Of a stretch of 64,000 nt of DNA, positions 36,085-48,717 are shown in pieces; the first letter of the stretch is position 1; every line of letters begins with the position of its first letter. The DNA comes from Dasypus novemcinctus (lineage: Eukaryota; Chordata; Mammalia; Cingulata; Dasypodidae). The notes beneath the pieces were generated by a model. That model searched no databases and was not told the DNA's origin. It worked only from the letters and a program-made list of their open reading frames with translations. Both the position numbers and the translations under genes were made by a program. The DNA lies in assembly GCF_030445035.2 (NCBI RefSeq), contig NC_080673.1, forward strand, positions 162,188,216 to 162,252,215, given 5' to 3'.

Positions 36085-36802
36085 CACAAGCAAGCCTCAA
36101 TAAATTTAAAAAGGTAGAAATTATACAAAACACTTTCTTTGATGATAATGTTATGAAGCTGGAAATCAATCATGGAAGGAAAAAGGGAAAATTCATAAAT
36201 ATATGGACATTAAACAACACACTCAATCCATTGGTTAAAGAAGAAATTGCAAGAGAATTCAGCAAATAACTTGAGACTAAAGAAAATGAAAACACACATA
36301 TCATAACCCTGGACACCACAAAGGCAATACTGTGATGAGAATTTATAGCCCTCAATACTTACATTAAAAAAGATAAAAGGCCTAAAATTAAAGATTTAAC
36401 AGCACACCTGGAGAAACTAGAAAAAGAACAGCAAACTATTCATAAACCAAGCTGAAGGAAAAAACTAATAAGGACCAGCACAGAAATAAGTTAAATTAAG
36501 ACAAAAATAAGACAATCAATAGAACCAAAACTTGGTTCTTTGAGAAGTTCAACAAAATCTACAAATCTTTAGTTAGACTGACAAAGAAATAGGACAGGAG
36601 ATGCAAATAAATAAAATGAGAAATGAGAAGGGGAACATTACCACTGACCCTGCAGAAATAAGAAGATACTATGAACAACTGTATGCCAAAAAATCAGATA
36701 GTGAAGGTGAGATGCACGAATTCCTAGAAACATATGAACCACCTGCACTAACCTTAGAAGAAACAACGAACCAGTAACAAGTGAAGAGATTGCAACAGTT
36801 AT

Positions 36803-36827
36803 AAAAAAAAAAAAAAAAAAAAAAAAA
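36803..36827 (+). repeat. A25 homopolymer inside L1-E ORF2
   Basis: An expanded lysine-codon A run within the coding part, not a tail, since ORF2 sequence continues on both sides. Confidence 0.85.
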
Positions 36828-37491
36828 CTAACAAAAAACAACCCAAAGATGAAAACCCAGGACCACATGGCTTCACAGGTAAATTTTACCAATCATTCAA
36901 AGATGATCTAATGCCAAATTTTCTCAAGCTCCTCCAAGAAAATTGAATGGGAAAGAATGCTACAAAACTAATTCTACAAAGACAACATTACCTTATACCC
37001 AAACTAGATAGACATACTACAAAAAAAAGAAAATTACAGACCAATATCCTTAATGAATATAGATGTAAAAATCCTCAACAAAATATTTCCAAACTTAATC
37101 CAAAAGAATATTAAAAGAATTATACACATCAATCAAGTGGATTTAATCCCAGGTATGCAAGGGTGGTTCAACACAAGAAAATCAATTATTGTAATGAACC
37201 ACACTAATAAATTGAAAAAAAATTATGTGATCCTCTCTCCCAAGTAGAAAAGACATTTGACAAAATATATCACCCTTTCTTGATAAAAAATACTTCAAAG
37301 TATAGGAATAGGAGGACGTTTTCTCATTATGGTAAAGTGCATATATGAAAAACCTACACCTAGCATTGTACTCAATGGTGATAGAACTAAAATTTTCCCA
37401 CCGAGATCAGGTAAAAAATCAAGGGTGCCCCCTGTCACCACTGTGTTCCAAGTTCTAGATAGAGCAATTAGGAATGAAAAGGACATAAAAA

Positions 37492-37900
37492 GCACCTGTA
37501 GCAGTTTGGTATTGTTTATGAATTCCAGAAATAGATATTGGATTATGTTGGTAAACTGGTCTGTTCATCTGGGCATGTTAGATTGTATTAGATTTGGAGG
37601 TTTCACTGTTACGTTATTACATCAAAATTAGGACTTTTATTTGACCACATCATTAAGGTGACTTATTTTGAGTCTCCACCATCCCATGCACCTTTGTTAG
37701 AAGAAGAGGAAGGCTAAACCCTTGCAAAGACTGGCAGCCATCTTGCTCCAACACATGGCAACAGACCTTAATGAGGGAAGTGATTCACTCTTTATGGTCT
37801 TGTGACTGTAAGCTTCTACCCGAAATACATTTCCTTTATAAAATCACACAATTCTCTGGTACGTTGCATCAGCAACTTTTTTGCTGACCAGTATAACACC
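37492..37900 (+). mobile_element. Solo LTR copy 6, short, in L1-E RT region
   Basis: The element 37497-37895 starts TGTAGCAGTTTGG and is flanked by GCACC (37492-37496) and ACACC (37896-37900), one difference. At 399 bp it lacks a middle portion seen in copies 1 and 3. GCCATCTT is at 37737-37744. It sits just before the catalytic FADD codons. Confidence 0.82.
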
Positions 37901-39546
37901 TAAATAAGAAAAGAAGTAAAACTTGCACTATTTGCTGATGATATGATCCTATATCTAGAAAATTTTGAAAATTCCACAACAAAGCTAATGGAACTAATAG
38001 ATAAGCTCAGTGAAATGCCAAGATAAATATTAATATGCAAAAAATCAAGTGTTTCTATACACTACTAATGTCGCAATCTGAGGAGGAAATAAGAAAAAAA
38101 AATCCATTTGTATTAGCGACTGAAAGAATCAAATATTTAGGAATAAAATTAACTTAGGACAGGTTGGAGCTTGTATTCAGAGAACTACAAAATATTGCTG
38201 AAACTGAAGAAGACTTAAATAAATGGAAGGACATTTCATGTTCGTCAATTGGAAGACTACTGTTCAGATGTCAATTCCAAACAAGCTTAATTACATATTC
38301 AACACAATCCTAATAAAAATCCCAACAGCTTTTTTCTTAGAAATGGAAAAGCTAATAATCTTTTATTCGGAAGGGTAAGGGACCCTGAATAGCCAAAAAT
38401 ATCTTAAAAAGACGATCAAAGTTGGAAGGCCCTTACCTCCTGACTTCAAAACATATTACTTAGCTACAGTTGTAAAAACAGTATTATACTGGCATAAAGA
38501 CAGGCAGAATGACCAGTGGAATGGAATCAATAACTCAGAAATAGATCCTCACATTTACAGTCAAGTGATTTTTGACATGGTTGTCAAGCCTTCCCAGCTG
38601 GGTCAGAGCAGTTTATTAAAAAATGGTGTCAGGAGAATTGCATAGCCATATCCAAAAGAAAGAAAGTGGACTCCTATTCTCACACCTTATACAAAAATTA
38701 ACTAAAAATTATTCAAGGACCTACATATGATAGAGTGAACTATAAGACTCCAGAAGAAAATATAGGAAACATCAAGATCTTGTGGTAGGCAGTAGTTTCT
38801 TAAACCTTATACCCAAAGCATGAGCAACAACAACAAAAAAAATAGATAAATGGGACCTACTCAAAATTAAACACTTTTGTACCTCTAAGGACTTTTTCAA
38901 AAGGGTGAAAAGGCAGTCAACACAACTGGAGAAAATATTTGACAAACACATGTCCAATAAAGGTTTAATATTTATGTTATATGAAGAGAACACACAACAA
39001 CAATAAAAACACAAACTACCTAATTAAAAAATGGGCAAAAGACTTGAAAAGACAATTGTCCAAAGAAGAAATGCAAATGGCAAAGAAACACATGAAAAAA
39101 AATGTTCAACATCACTAGTGATTACAGAAATGCAAATCAAAGCTACCATGAGATATCATTTCACACCTAATAGAATGACCACTATTAAAAAGTTGGAAAA
39201 CTCTAAGTGTTGGAGAGGATGTGGAGAAATAGGAACACTTATTCACTATTGGTGGGAATGTAGAATGGTACAGCCACTGTGAAGGAGTGTTTGGCAGTTC
39301 CTAAGGAAGTTGAATGCAGATTTGCCATGTGATCTGGCATTACCATTACTATATACATACCAAAAACTGAGAGCTTCATGGTAAACCGAGTGGCATGAAT
39401 AGACATCTGTACACCGATGTTCATAGTGGTGTTATTCATGATAATCAAAAAGTTGAAAACAACCCAGATGTCCATCACCTGATGAATGGTTAAGCAAATT
39501 GGGGTGTATTCACATGATGGAATATTTTGCAGCAGTAAGAAAAATG

Positions 39547-40045
39547 TCAATAGTCCCATGGTATATTCTTTAGCTTTCCTTCTAGTAATATACATGACCC
39601 TTTCAACTATTGTCATAACCATGTAATAGCTCTGCTAGTTACAAACACTATGATATGTTTTCACCGTTTCTATTCATTTCAAAGATATACCAATTCTGCA
39701 CAGAATAACCTTCGACTGTCCATTCTTTACCCTCCTTTTATTTTCTTGTGACCTATATTCTAATTATTCACTCCATGAGTTTACACAATGTATTTAGTTC
39801 ATAATCATGCAATCATACAGTATTTGTCCTTTTGTGTCTGACTTGCTTCACTCAATATAATGTCTTCCATGTTCATCCATGCTGTCATATGCTTCACAAC
39901 TTCATTTTACTTAAACAGTTTCCCCTGCTGTACATAGCTGCTATTTTGTTTCTGTTTCTCTAGTTTATTTGTATTTATATTTTGAAATAACCATTTTATA
40001 TCTGTAATATTACCCATATTCATATTTCACATGAATGCACAACTA
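39547..40045 (-). mobile_element. Scrambled minus-strand LINE-1 3' end abutting L1-E
   Basis: The part about 39570-39905 aligns in the same orientation with L1-B 10524-10875 (ORF2 end and 3' UTR). The part 39906-40045 aligns with L1-B 10377-10495. The two pieces are therefore in switched order and both opposite to L1-E. The left junction falls where the L1-E ORF2 stops, at the same ORF2 position as the right end of the first piece. Confidence 0.7.
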
Positions 40046-40759
40046 TGTGGTTATTTTGAATTGTACACATTGGATTTATGAGTTACTAACATGTAGTAAC
40101 AGAATTGATTTGTTCAAAATTATATTTTAAAAAACTAAATAAAACAAGCAGAGTTTAATGAGTCATCATGAACAATGACAAAAGGAAAGAAAAATAATGT
40201 TTGCCCCTTCTTAATTTATGTGTGAATACAAACATCATAACATTCTTCTTTGGAGCATGGATTTTGGGCACACACAAAAATCAGATATCTACTAAATTTC
40301 CAAGAAAATGTAATACTTCTGTAGTCTAATTAGATGGTTATGATATCCTAAAGTAGAGTCAAGAACTGGCCCGTGGAAATAGAGGACAGATACCAACAAC
40401 TTTGACCAGGTTTAAAGATGAAGAAAACATCATTGGGGTTTGATCCAGTACCTGAGTATCAGGAAATCATTGAAATATTCTTGAGTATCAAACTTGGAGG
40501 ATATTCAGGATGGAGGAGCAACTATCCAAGGCAGGACACGTAAAGGAAAAATCAGTTTTGTCAAAATTTGTGCATATGTGTGTGTCTATGAAAGGGATAG
40601 AAACATAAATAGAAAGACAGTACTAAGAGTATTGATTTGGATGGGGAGGAGTTACTGGATGATTTGGTCTGGGACTAATCATTAGATTTGGATATATTTA
40701 CACTGATATTTTAATGGGATATTCAAAGGAAATCCAACAGGTACTTTGGAATGAAAGCC
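40046..40759. other. Unique sequence, nothing recognised
   Basis: No supported gene or repeat. A short purine-rich + strand frame at 40494-40685 has no family likeness. Confidence 0.45.
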
Positions 40760-40947
40760 CAGAACTGTGGTATACAATACAATAACTACTAGTCACTTAT
40801 TGCTATTTAAATTGAAATGGAAAAATTTGCCTCCTCATTTGCACTAGCCACATTGAAAGTGCTCAAAAGTCAAAGTTGGCTACTCCTTTGGACACTACCA
40901 GTAAAGAACACATCCATCATTGCAGAAAGTTCTATTGGACAGTGCTG
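40760..40947. mobile_element. hAT-type MITE relic
   Basis: Ends CAGAACTG and CAGTGCTG (terminal inverted repeats, 7/8) with the internal CTAGTCAC, TATTTAAATT and CTAGCCACATTGAAAGTGC order of a mammalian hAT-Charlie MITE, and the end TTCTATTGGACAGTGCTG. No 8 bp TSD survives. Confidence 0.6.
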
Positions 40948-42047
40948 ATATATAATTAAAGATACAGTGCAGGAGAAAATACTTAGAATAGAATATGATT
41001 GACAGAGTTGCACTTGGAACATTGAGAGAAAAAATGAGCAATTTGAGAGAACTGCAAAGGAAAAGAAAGTATAGGACAAAAGCTTACAGTATATGTGTGT
41101 GTGTTTTAGAAAAAAAGTGTTTTGTAAAATTGCTTGAAACATCGCATACATTAATTATTCCTATTACTTATGCTTTAAAGGATTTGAGAGGTAGAAGACT
41201 GAAGTAGAAGGAATCACATTCTTTATCAACTTAAATCCAATGAACATGAGAACATGAATGATCTAATATAATTAAATTGCTATTTTTAGAAGCCTAACTG
41301 AAATGTTTACATTCTGCGTTTTTTTGAAAGAAATTCTGGAGAAACTCTGAACTTTTTGATTGAAAAAGAAAATCCTGAATTTTACCAGAGAAGAAGGGTT
41401 TATCAATGCTTTCATAGTTTTCCTTTTAGTAAATCTTTCTCTGCAAGGTCAAGGAGATTTGAGACAAAATCTTCTCTAAATTTTTATTTTAATCCAGAGA
41501 TTAAAGAAACTGTGCTTCAGACATTATAATAAGACATCAAATTTGGTTTTCAAATTTTCAGGGAGCTAATTTTTAGATTCTGCAAGTATTTCTTTTTTAT
41601 CTTGGTGCTTATAAAACTATATGGATTAAAATTTTATTTTTATAAAACAACTAACATTCTTATATTTTACTAAGAAATCTATATAAATATTTGATAACTC
41701 CTTATCTACTGATAATTCTTGCTTTTTTAAACCAAGCAATTATAATCTGTGTGAGCTGCTTTAGTTAGGAAATGAATTCATATTGTTACATTACTATGCC
41801 ATGTTTTAAAATGAATACTTGAAACTTGGGGTTTATAAACAGCACAGAAATTGAAATACTTATCTTTGAAATACTTACTTCTTATCCATGAAGCTGAAAT
41901 GAACAAAAGCTGTCATGTCCTCAATGATATTTTTCTTTTTTCTTCCTTACTCATCAGTATTAAACCTGCAGAATGGCATTTGCTTTTCTTTTTGCTTGTT
42001 TTTATTATTTGCCTTTTTTGTCATCGAGCTTTTCTTTTGATTCTGTT
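40948..42047. other. Unique AT-rich sequence
   Basis: No gene, RNA or clear repeat seen. Confidence 0.45.
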
Positions 42048-42487
42048 TCTAGTTACTTTCTTTTTTCTTTTTTTTTTTTCTCCCCTCCACCCCCAGTTGT
42101 CTGCTCTCTGTGTCCATTCGCTGTGTGTTCTTCTGTGACAGCTTCTATCCTTAGCAGCAGCACCGGGAATCTGTTTCTTTTTTGTTGTGTCATCTTGTTG
42201 TGTCAGCTTTCCGTGTGTGCAGCACTATTCCTGGGCAGGCTGCACTTTCTTTCACGTTGGGCGGCTCTCCTAACAGGGCGCATTCCTTGCGCGTGGGGCT
42301 CCCCTATGCGGGGGACACCCCTGTGTGGCACGGCACTCCTTACACGCATCAGCACTGTGCATGGGCCAGCTCCACACATGGGATCTTGACACACGGGTCA
42401 AGGAGGCCCAGTTTGAACCGGGGACCTCCCATGTGGTAGACGGACACCCTATCCATTGGGCCAAGTCCTCTTCCCTCTAGTTACTTT
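42048..42487 (-). mobile_element. Long tRNA-derived SINE with extended body and 12 bp TSD
   Basis: TCTAGTTACTTT is at 42048-42059 and 42476-42487, nick context TTTT/C. On the minus strand the head carries an A-box (TGGCCCAATGG, complement of 42453-42463) and a B-box (GGTTCAAAC, complement of 42411-42419). A ~300 bp GC-rich body follows, ending in GGGGGTGGAGGGGAGA and an A/G tail. The body is far richer in GC and CpG than its neighbourhood. Open frames across it (for example 42182-42439 and 42270-42464) are readings of the repeat, not a gene. Confidence 0.88.
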
Positions 42488-43639
42488 TCAAAGACATAGA
42501 ATTCTTTACATACATTTCATACTGATTCCTTCAATTTGGTAATTGAGGCTGCCTAAAGTCTGTGCCATAGGTAGTGTGGTTATTACCGCCAGTCCCATCT
42601 ATACATAGATTAGCTGAAATGTTATTGCTCCATGAACTGTCACATTCCCTCAAAATAGAGTCTCAAAATGTACATTCCCATTTCATATGTAGCCTAATAA
42701 TCCAGTTGTCTAGACTGCCCTTTAGTGGCTTTATCTAAAATAAAGAGAAAATACCTTTTTCAACCACCCATGGATTTCTATATAGTAATAGAAATATATT
42801 TTACATGAGCAAAACATATACTTTATCTAATCTCCCTACTTGACCAAAAAATGAATGTAAGTCTCCTGCAATTTTTGTAGGGATATTCATATTTTTCTCA
42901 TTCTAACTCTGATTTTCCCTATATGCAATTAAATTACATTCATCCAAAATTTGTACTCCCTTATTGGTGATAACTCAGGCTCTGTTATCACAGCCTTTAA
43001 CTCCACATGAGCACGGTTCAGACTTCTTCTTATGGTAATAGTATTACTTCCTGTTCCTCCTACAAGTGAAAGACAAAAACCGTAGCTATGTTATGCAGGT
43101 ACTCAACAGACATAAGAATTTCCCTGAATAGCTCTTTCTGATTAAAAGGGATTTTCTTGAATTCTTGGCTACTTCCCTTAAATTTGGCCTGTTGATTTTG
43201 AAGCTAGGATTAATATTCTAATTTATACGCAATATTTAAACTCACTTAATGCAGTTCTCCAACAAGTTTTTCATAGCTGATATTTGGCATAGTTTGTACT
43301 CTTTAAAAAAAGAACAAATAACTAGGGCTTTTTTCACAGACATTAAGCTTTTAAATTTATCTTAACCAAAGACAACTACTTTAAATGGAAAAATACAATT
43401 TTCTACAATGTTCAAAGAGTACAGAGGAGTGAGAGAAATTCCATTGTAGATGCTTAGGAAAAGGGCATCTCTCACTGGCAGACATACTATATAATAGCCC
43501 AAATCTTAGGTAATGAAATAGTAAAAGATTTAGATTCCCAAAGAAACCCGTCGCTGAAAATGTTCCCTCCTAACCAATATAAGTGATATGACTCATTCCC
43601 TCTCTCTAAATATCCATTAATTTACCATTAACTGAAATA
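42488..43639. other. Unique sequence, nothing recognised
   Basis: No gene or repeat that I can support. Confidence 0.45.
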
Positions 43640-43836
43640 ATTTAGGTTCTTGCACTTTCCAAATAGTTTGTATCATTTATTAAGTTAATGACCTTAAAAA
43701 AATCCTTATCAGGAAAATGAGAACAACAATACCTACTCTGCAGAGTCACAGTTGAAAGATAAAAATACCATGTCTATAAACCACCTAGCAAAATCTGAGG
43801 ATATGAATAGGTGCTTAATAAATGTCATCTCTTTTC
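43640..43836 (+). mobile_element. MIR SINE relic
   Basis: The core and 3' end are in order: AAAATGAGAACAACAATACCTAC, then GATATGAATAGGTGCTTAATAAATGTCA. This matches MIR wording at old divergence. Confidence 0.7.
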
Positions 43837-44221
43837 CCTTACCACCAACCCTCCCACTTTTGGGCAAATATAAAGCTATGCATAAGCTGAACAGGAAACA
43901 GCAAAAAGTTGCTGCTCCAAACACAGCACTGATGCCAGGTCATTGAAGTTACTTGCCTCTGTGGTCAGGAATTGCCTCCCCGTACAGAACCTTACATAAA
44001 GAAGGCAGTGAAATATGTTCTGGAAGTAAACGATTTACGCTCTCCTGTTAGAATGCCTTTGAATGTCAATTTATATGTATTCAAATTGTAAAAAAAAAAA
44101 ACAAGGCTATTGCAAAGTATATGAATTAAGGATTTCTCTTCTTCCAGAATTACTGGTTTAAATTTTTATCCCAGGCTCAGCTGCCTTCCTGACATCCCCA
44201 GGAAAGTTCCCTGAGACAAAC
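43837..44221. other. Unique sequence, nothing recognised
   Basis: Contains an A12 run near 44090 only. Confidence 0.45.
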
Positions 44222-44228
44222 TGTTTTA

Positions 44229-44767
44229 GTTTGCTAAAAGCTGAGGAAAGCAATGTACCAAGAATGAGTTGACTTTTACAATGAGGGTTTGTTAATTTAC
44301 AGGCTTACATTTCTGAGACTGTGAAAATGTGTAAATCAAAGCTTCATCAGGTGAGGTTTTTCTCCTAAAAGAATGAATTCTGGTGATCTTGGACTGAAGT
44401 GGCAGGGCCCAATGTTGGGGTCTTCCATCTCTCCCTTTTCCTCTGGGTTTCGTTGCTTTTACCTTGTGGCTTTCTCTTACCCAGTTCCATTGATTTCAGC
44501 TTCTTGCGCTCCTGTCATTCTCTCTCCCAATTTCTGGGGGTTTCTCTCTATGTCTCTCTCCATATTAATCCCATTTATAAAGTACTTCACTAAAAGGACT
44601 CTTGGGTCATGCCCTATTGAAGTAATCTAAATAAAGACCCTTAATTGAAGTAATGTAATCAAAAAGTCCCACTTATAATAGGTTCATATCCACAAGAACG
44701 ATATATGAGGATATATAAGAGGATATGATCTCTTCTGGGTACTAGAAAAGCCTCAAACTACCACACA
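44229..44767 (-). mobile_element. LTR-type element, second family
   Basis: Ends TGTTTTAGTTTGCTAAAAGC on the + strand and ..CTCAAACTACCACACA, so TG..CA in the reverse sense (TGTGTGGTAGTTTGAG). I recognise it as a common xenarthran LTR-like repeat related in its ends to the solo LTR family above. No clear 5 bp TSD could be read. No internal region. Confidence 0.55.
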
Positions 44768-47700
44768 CAGCTATTGGACAAAAGCTTTAGGACTGAGAAG
44801 GAGGGTAAGGATGTGATGCAGGTGCCTCTGCTGTTCCCTAACCTGTGTGTGATTATACAACCTTCTCACTTTAGCTCGGCAAACAACCATTGACAATTGA
44901 CGGGAGTTGGCTCAGGTTCTAAAGGGTCAAAATTTGAGATCCATGAATCTATTACAACTTTATTTCTATAAATTATATAACTGAGTATCAAGGAAAGCAG
45001 CATTATGTAACAAAAAGGCAATCTGATCAGATATCAAGAGACCCACATTATGCCCCAGTTTCTTCTGTCAACATGATTTTAATTTCTATCCAGTTATAAT
45101 ATCTCATAATTCCTTGGCTGAATCCCCAAAACACCTTTAATCTGGCTAAGTGCTTGTTTAACTTGGAATGTACCTTTTCATCCAGAGCAGTGTCTATAAG
45201 GTATTAAGTAGGGAATAAGTACAACTGAAGCCATTCTTGGGTAGAATTTTAGTTTTAACAATCCTGCTGTTATTTGTATACCTTAAGGGACTGTTGGGAG
45301 TTGGGGTCCCTGAATATTGGGTTATATTTGCTGATAGCTCCATCCAGAAACAAAAAGCTAGTTCATCAGATGACTTAATATGTGTCCTCTATTATTTTTT
45401 TAAGAAGGAATTAAATAAACTAATACATATTTCTGAGCACTTAACACTCTGTGAGACCATGTGAGCTGAAAAATCTGCATAAGGCAGTTTTTTTTTTCTC
45501 ACATAAAGACCAAGTACTATAAATGGGAAGTTAATTCATATGTACATGAAGTAGTTAGTGGACTAGAAAGCACTAGAACAGAAAATAGGGCAATATGCTA
45601 TCTATATCGCTATATTTTTATTATCTTACCTAATAAAAAGAAATAGAAGATTGCATGTCTTCCTAGGATCTAAAATGATTTTTAAAAAAGGCTTATGCAA
45701 TTGAAGGTAGTAGTTATTTTAGGTATAGTGCCCAGAAAATATTATCTGTTTTCTCAGGAATGGGAATGGTGCCAAATTTTTCACCTCTTCAACAAGCAGG
45801 CCTCTGATTTTTGAACCATTTGCTTCATTTCTCAAACACACATGAAGTAATCCACAGTCATGAGAGAAGTCGATGAGATTACAGAGTTGAATAAGTCCTA
45901 GTAGGGTCTCACATCCAAGGATTTTACATTTCATCCTATGGGCTATGAGGATATGAAAAAACTCTTAAAGCAATTTTTAAACAAACTTTGATAATTTAGA
46001 TAGATGTGTGAATATTAAATTGGAGTTTGGAGTTAGAAGTGCTGATGTCAGGTTATCAAGGTAGCAGGGTATTGAAGAGTCTCAAGGAACAATAGTGGGA
46101 CCTGACCAGAGGGATAGAAAAGAGCCATTAGATTTGAGACATATTTCAGGGTAGAATCAATTGGATTTTGAATGTAAGGGCTATTGATTGATTGAGTTTA
46201 TATAACTATGCCTAGGTTTCAATAGTAAATATATATCTATAAATATAAAAATATAATATATATATATATCTAAGGACAATAGTCCAATTAATTAATGATT
46301 TGTAAAAACAAATTTAGCCTTCTATTTCAGTTTGGTGATATTCAACAGAATGCAGTGGTTTCATATAAAAGTTTTATCTCCAAGAACCTGCCAATAGGCT
46401 GCTGAAATTCCTACTTCTCACCATCCTCTATGGATGTCAGGAAGACAATTATATATTGGAATGATGACTTTTGTTTTCTGGGAGACATATGGTACAGAGA
46501 TTAGAGTATCTAGAATCATTCCTCTAACTGGACAAAAGGGAAGCTGTAATTCCAGAATGGAACCCAGAATATGAAATACACTATGAAAATGTTGGGACAG
46601 GAGAGAGGCAAGAGAATTAGAACGGGCTACTATCACACTTCATGAAATTAACTTTTGAACAGGACTCTGACTATAACCAACTTTTTAAGAGGTTAACATC
46701 GAATGAGATATGGACTTTAATAGCAAATAGACTAAAGTTTATTTTAAAAATCTTTAAAGGCACAGTTAATTTTGGTGGTAGTTGTTTTTTTTTTAACTTA
46801 GTTCTCTCTATATATTTTTTGTGTACTTTTTCAGTGGATATTTTCCCATCTGAATTCAGTATATATTTATTTTTCTTATTCACTGAAGCAATGTTAATGA
46901 AAGCAACATGTCAAGCGATGGGTTCATGTGATGATTCTGCTGACATGAATTTAAAAGGGGATTAATTTTGTGGAATGGACTGGACAAATACCAAGCATTC
47001 CACATCCTCTCCCACATTTTAATGTGTTCTCAGATCAGCAGCAAAAAGGAAATATGAGTTTTTCCTTTACAGGAACTTTAACTTGGATAAATAACAGTGT
47101 TTAATAAATAAAAACAAACTGACAGTTATTACAGAATCCCACTCTTATTTACAGATTTTGGCTTTAGTTCAGGAAGCAAATGGCTCACTCCTCCTGAGAG
47201 GGCACTGCATCCTCTAAACTGCAGCTCTTATCTTTTTTCACCTAGTGTGGGAGGAATTTTCTGTGCTTCAATTCATTGCAAAATGTGCATCTCTCTTGTG
47301 TTAACATCTGTTAGCCTCTCCTTGCCCTGCTGCTTATCGTTGCTGCCTGGTATATTTCCAAGATGGAGAGCTGTGCTTTCCTCTTGCTGTTTATTACAGA
47401 TTGAATTTAGTCAACAACACCTCTACAGTTCCAGAATGCTTAGAAATTTCTCCTTTTAAAGGTTTTATATTCTGGTTCCAGCAGAATCTAATATACAGTA
47501 GGACTCCTCAAGTAGAAAAACAATCAATTATAGGACCAATCCCCTGACTATATATTTATTTTACTTTCTAATATGGACTCAGTGGTAGATTAATTATATT
47601 GATAGTTCTAATTAATGGCCTTCCTGTATCCAATAGTTGCTCTGTAACTGAGTAATTTCTTCTACTCGGAATTTGGATACTTTTTACTTTGGCCAACACA

Positions 47701-48119
47701 ATGAGGAAGAAATAATGGCATCCTATTTCTGACCCTGTGCCTCAGAAGAACTCTATTTGACCCTGCTTCTAGAATAATGAAAATCTTTAACTAGCCTGTT
47801 GGAAGATGGGAGACCATGGTTAGTAGAGTTAAGCAGTGGATGCCAAGTTCATTCTAGATTAGTAAGTCCTCAGTTGATCTTTCAACTGCCCATGGACACA
47901 TGAGCAGGCTTAGCCAAGATAAATCAAGTCTGGGCCAGATCATTAGAACCACCCAGAAAACCCAGAAATTCATAAGCAAACATAAGAGTTTGTTGTCTTA
48001 TACCACTAGGATTTTGTGCCAGGTTGCTATGAAACATTATTGTGGTAAAAGATACTTAATAAGGATTACTGAATATCCCTTAGGTCCCATCACATTTATG
48101 GGTCAGAAGAAGGTTGAAA
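44768..48119. other. Unique sequence with one AT microsatellite
   Basis: No coding frame or RNA gene. A (TA)n patch lies at 46224-46271. A short frame at 45719-45934 and others have no recognisable family and no splice support. Confidence 0.45.
46224..46271. repeat. TA-rich microsatellite
   Basis: ATATAT and ATATCTATAA units, ending in an uninterrupted (TA)7-like stretch. Confidence 0.8.
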
Positions 48120-48717
48120 ACCTTTGTATTAGTCAGACAAAGGGCTGCTGATGCAAAATACCAGAAATTGGTTGGTTTCTATAAAGGGTATTTATTTGGG
48201 GTAGGAGTGTACAGATACCAAGTCATAAAGCATAAGTTACTTCGCTCCCCAAAATCTATTTTCATGTGTTGGAGCAAGATGGCTGCCAATGTCTGTGAGG
48301 GTTCAGGCTTCCTGGGTTCCTCTCTTCCAGGTTCTTGCTTGTCTCTGGGTTCAGAATTCCTATATTCCCAGGGCTTGTTTTTTCTGGTGCTCAGGGTTCC
48401 TCTCTTCCTGGGGCTTGCTTCTCTTTCCTCTGTGAGCTTACTTCCCAAGGCTCCAGCTTAAGGCTTCAGCATCAAACTCCAACATCAAAACTCCAACATG
48501 AAAACCCCTCAACTCTGTCCTTTGCCATGTCTTTTATCTGTGGGTGGGGACTCATGCCAAAGGGTGGGGACTCAACACCCTACTGGCACAAAAGGTTCAC
48601 ATAAATACTTAATCAAGTAAACCTATGAATCCAATATAATTTAATAACATCAGTTTACAAACATAATCCAATATTTCTTTTTGGAATTCAAAAAAAATAT
48701 CAAACTGTTACAACCAT
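48120..48717 (-). mobile_element. Solo LTR copy 7
   Basis: The element 48125-48712 is flanked by ACCTT (48120-48124) and ACCAT (48713-48717), 4/5. Low divergence from copies 2 and 8. AAGATGGC at 48276-48283. Confidence 0.82.

Larger units (their letters stand above)
34344..39546 (+). mobile_element. L1-E: LINE-1 from ORF1 to ORF2, with two solo LTRs inside
   Basis: 5' truncated within ORF1 and continuing to the ORF2 C-terminus, where + orientation stops abruptly near 39546 (GCAGCAGTAAGAAAAATG). Solo LTRs 5 and 6 interrupt ORF2. A normal + orientation 3' UTR and tail are missing. Confidence 0.85.
34950..39546 (+). pseudogene. L1-E ORF2, interrupted
   Basis: The start is near 34950 (MNEVNNAFTVITLSVKGLNS). 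The endonuclease keeps GDFN (in IIVGDFNTLFSVLDRTSG, near 35370). Solo LTR 5 follows at 35571-36079. RT parts lie at 37053-37247 ([17 protein letters not shown]) and the catalytic LFADDMILY near 37930 is intact, but solo LTR 6 (37497-37895) separates them. The C-terminal [19 protein letters not shown] lies at 39031-39282. Many stops, and a 25-base A run at 36803-36827 that shifts frame. Non-functional. Confidence 0.85.

Noticed and set aside
42182-42464. GC-rich open frames on both strands as a possible exon
   Set aside because: They lie wholly in the SINE body and vanish outside it.
42400-42475. Possible tRNA gene on the minus strand
   Set aside because: A- and B-boxes are present, but the unit continues into a long SINE body with a tail and a TSD, so it is a tRNA-derived SINE.
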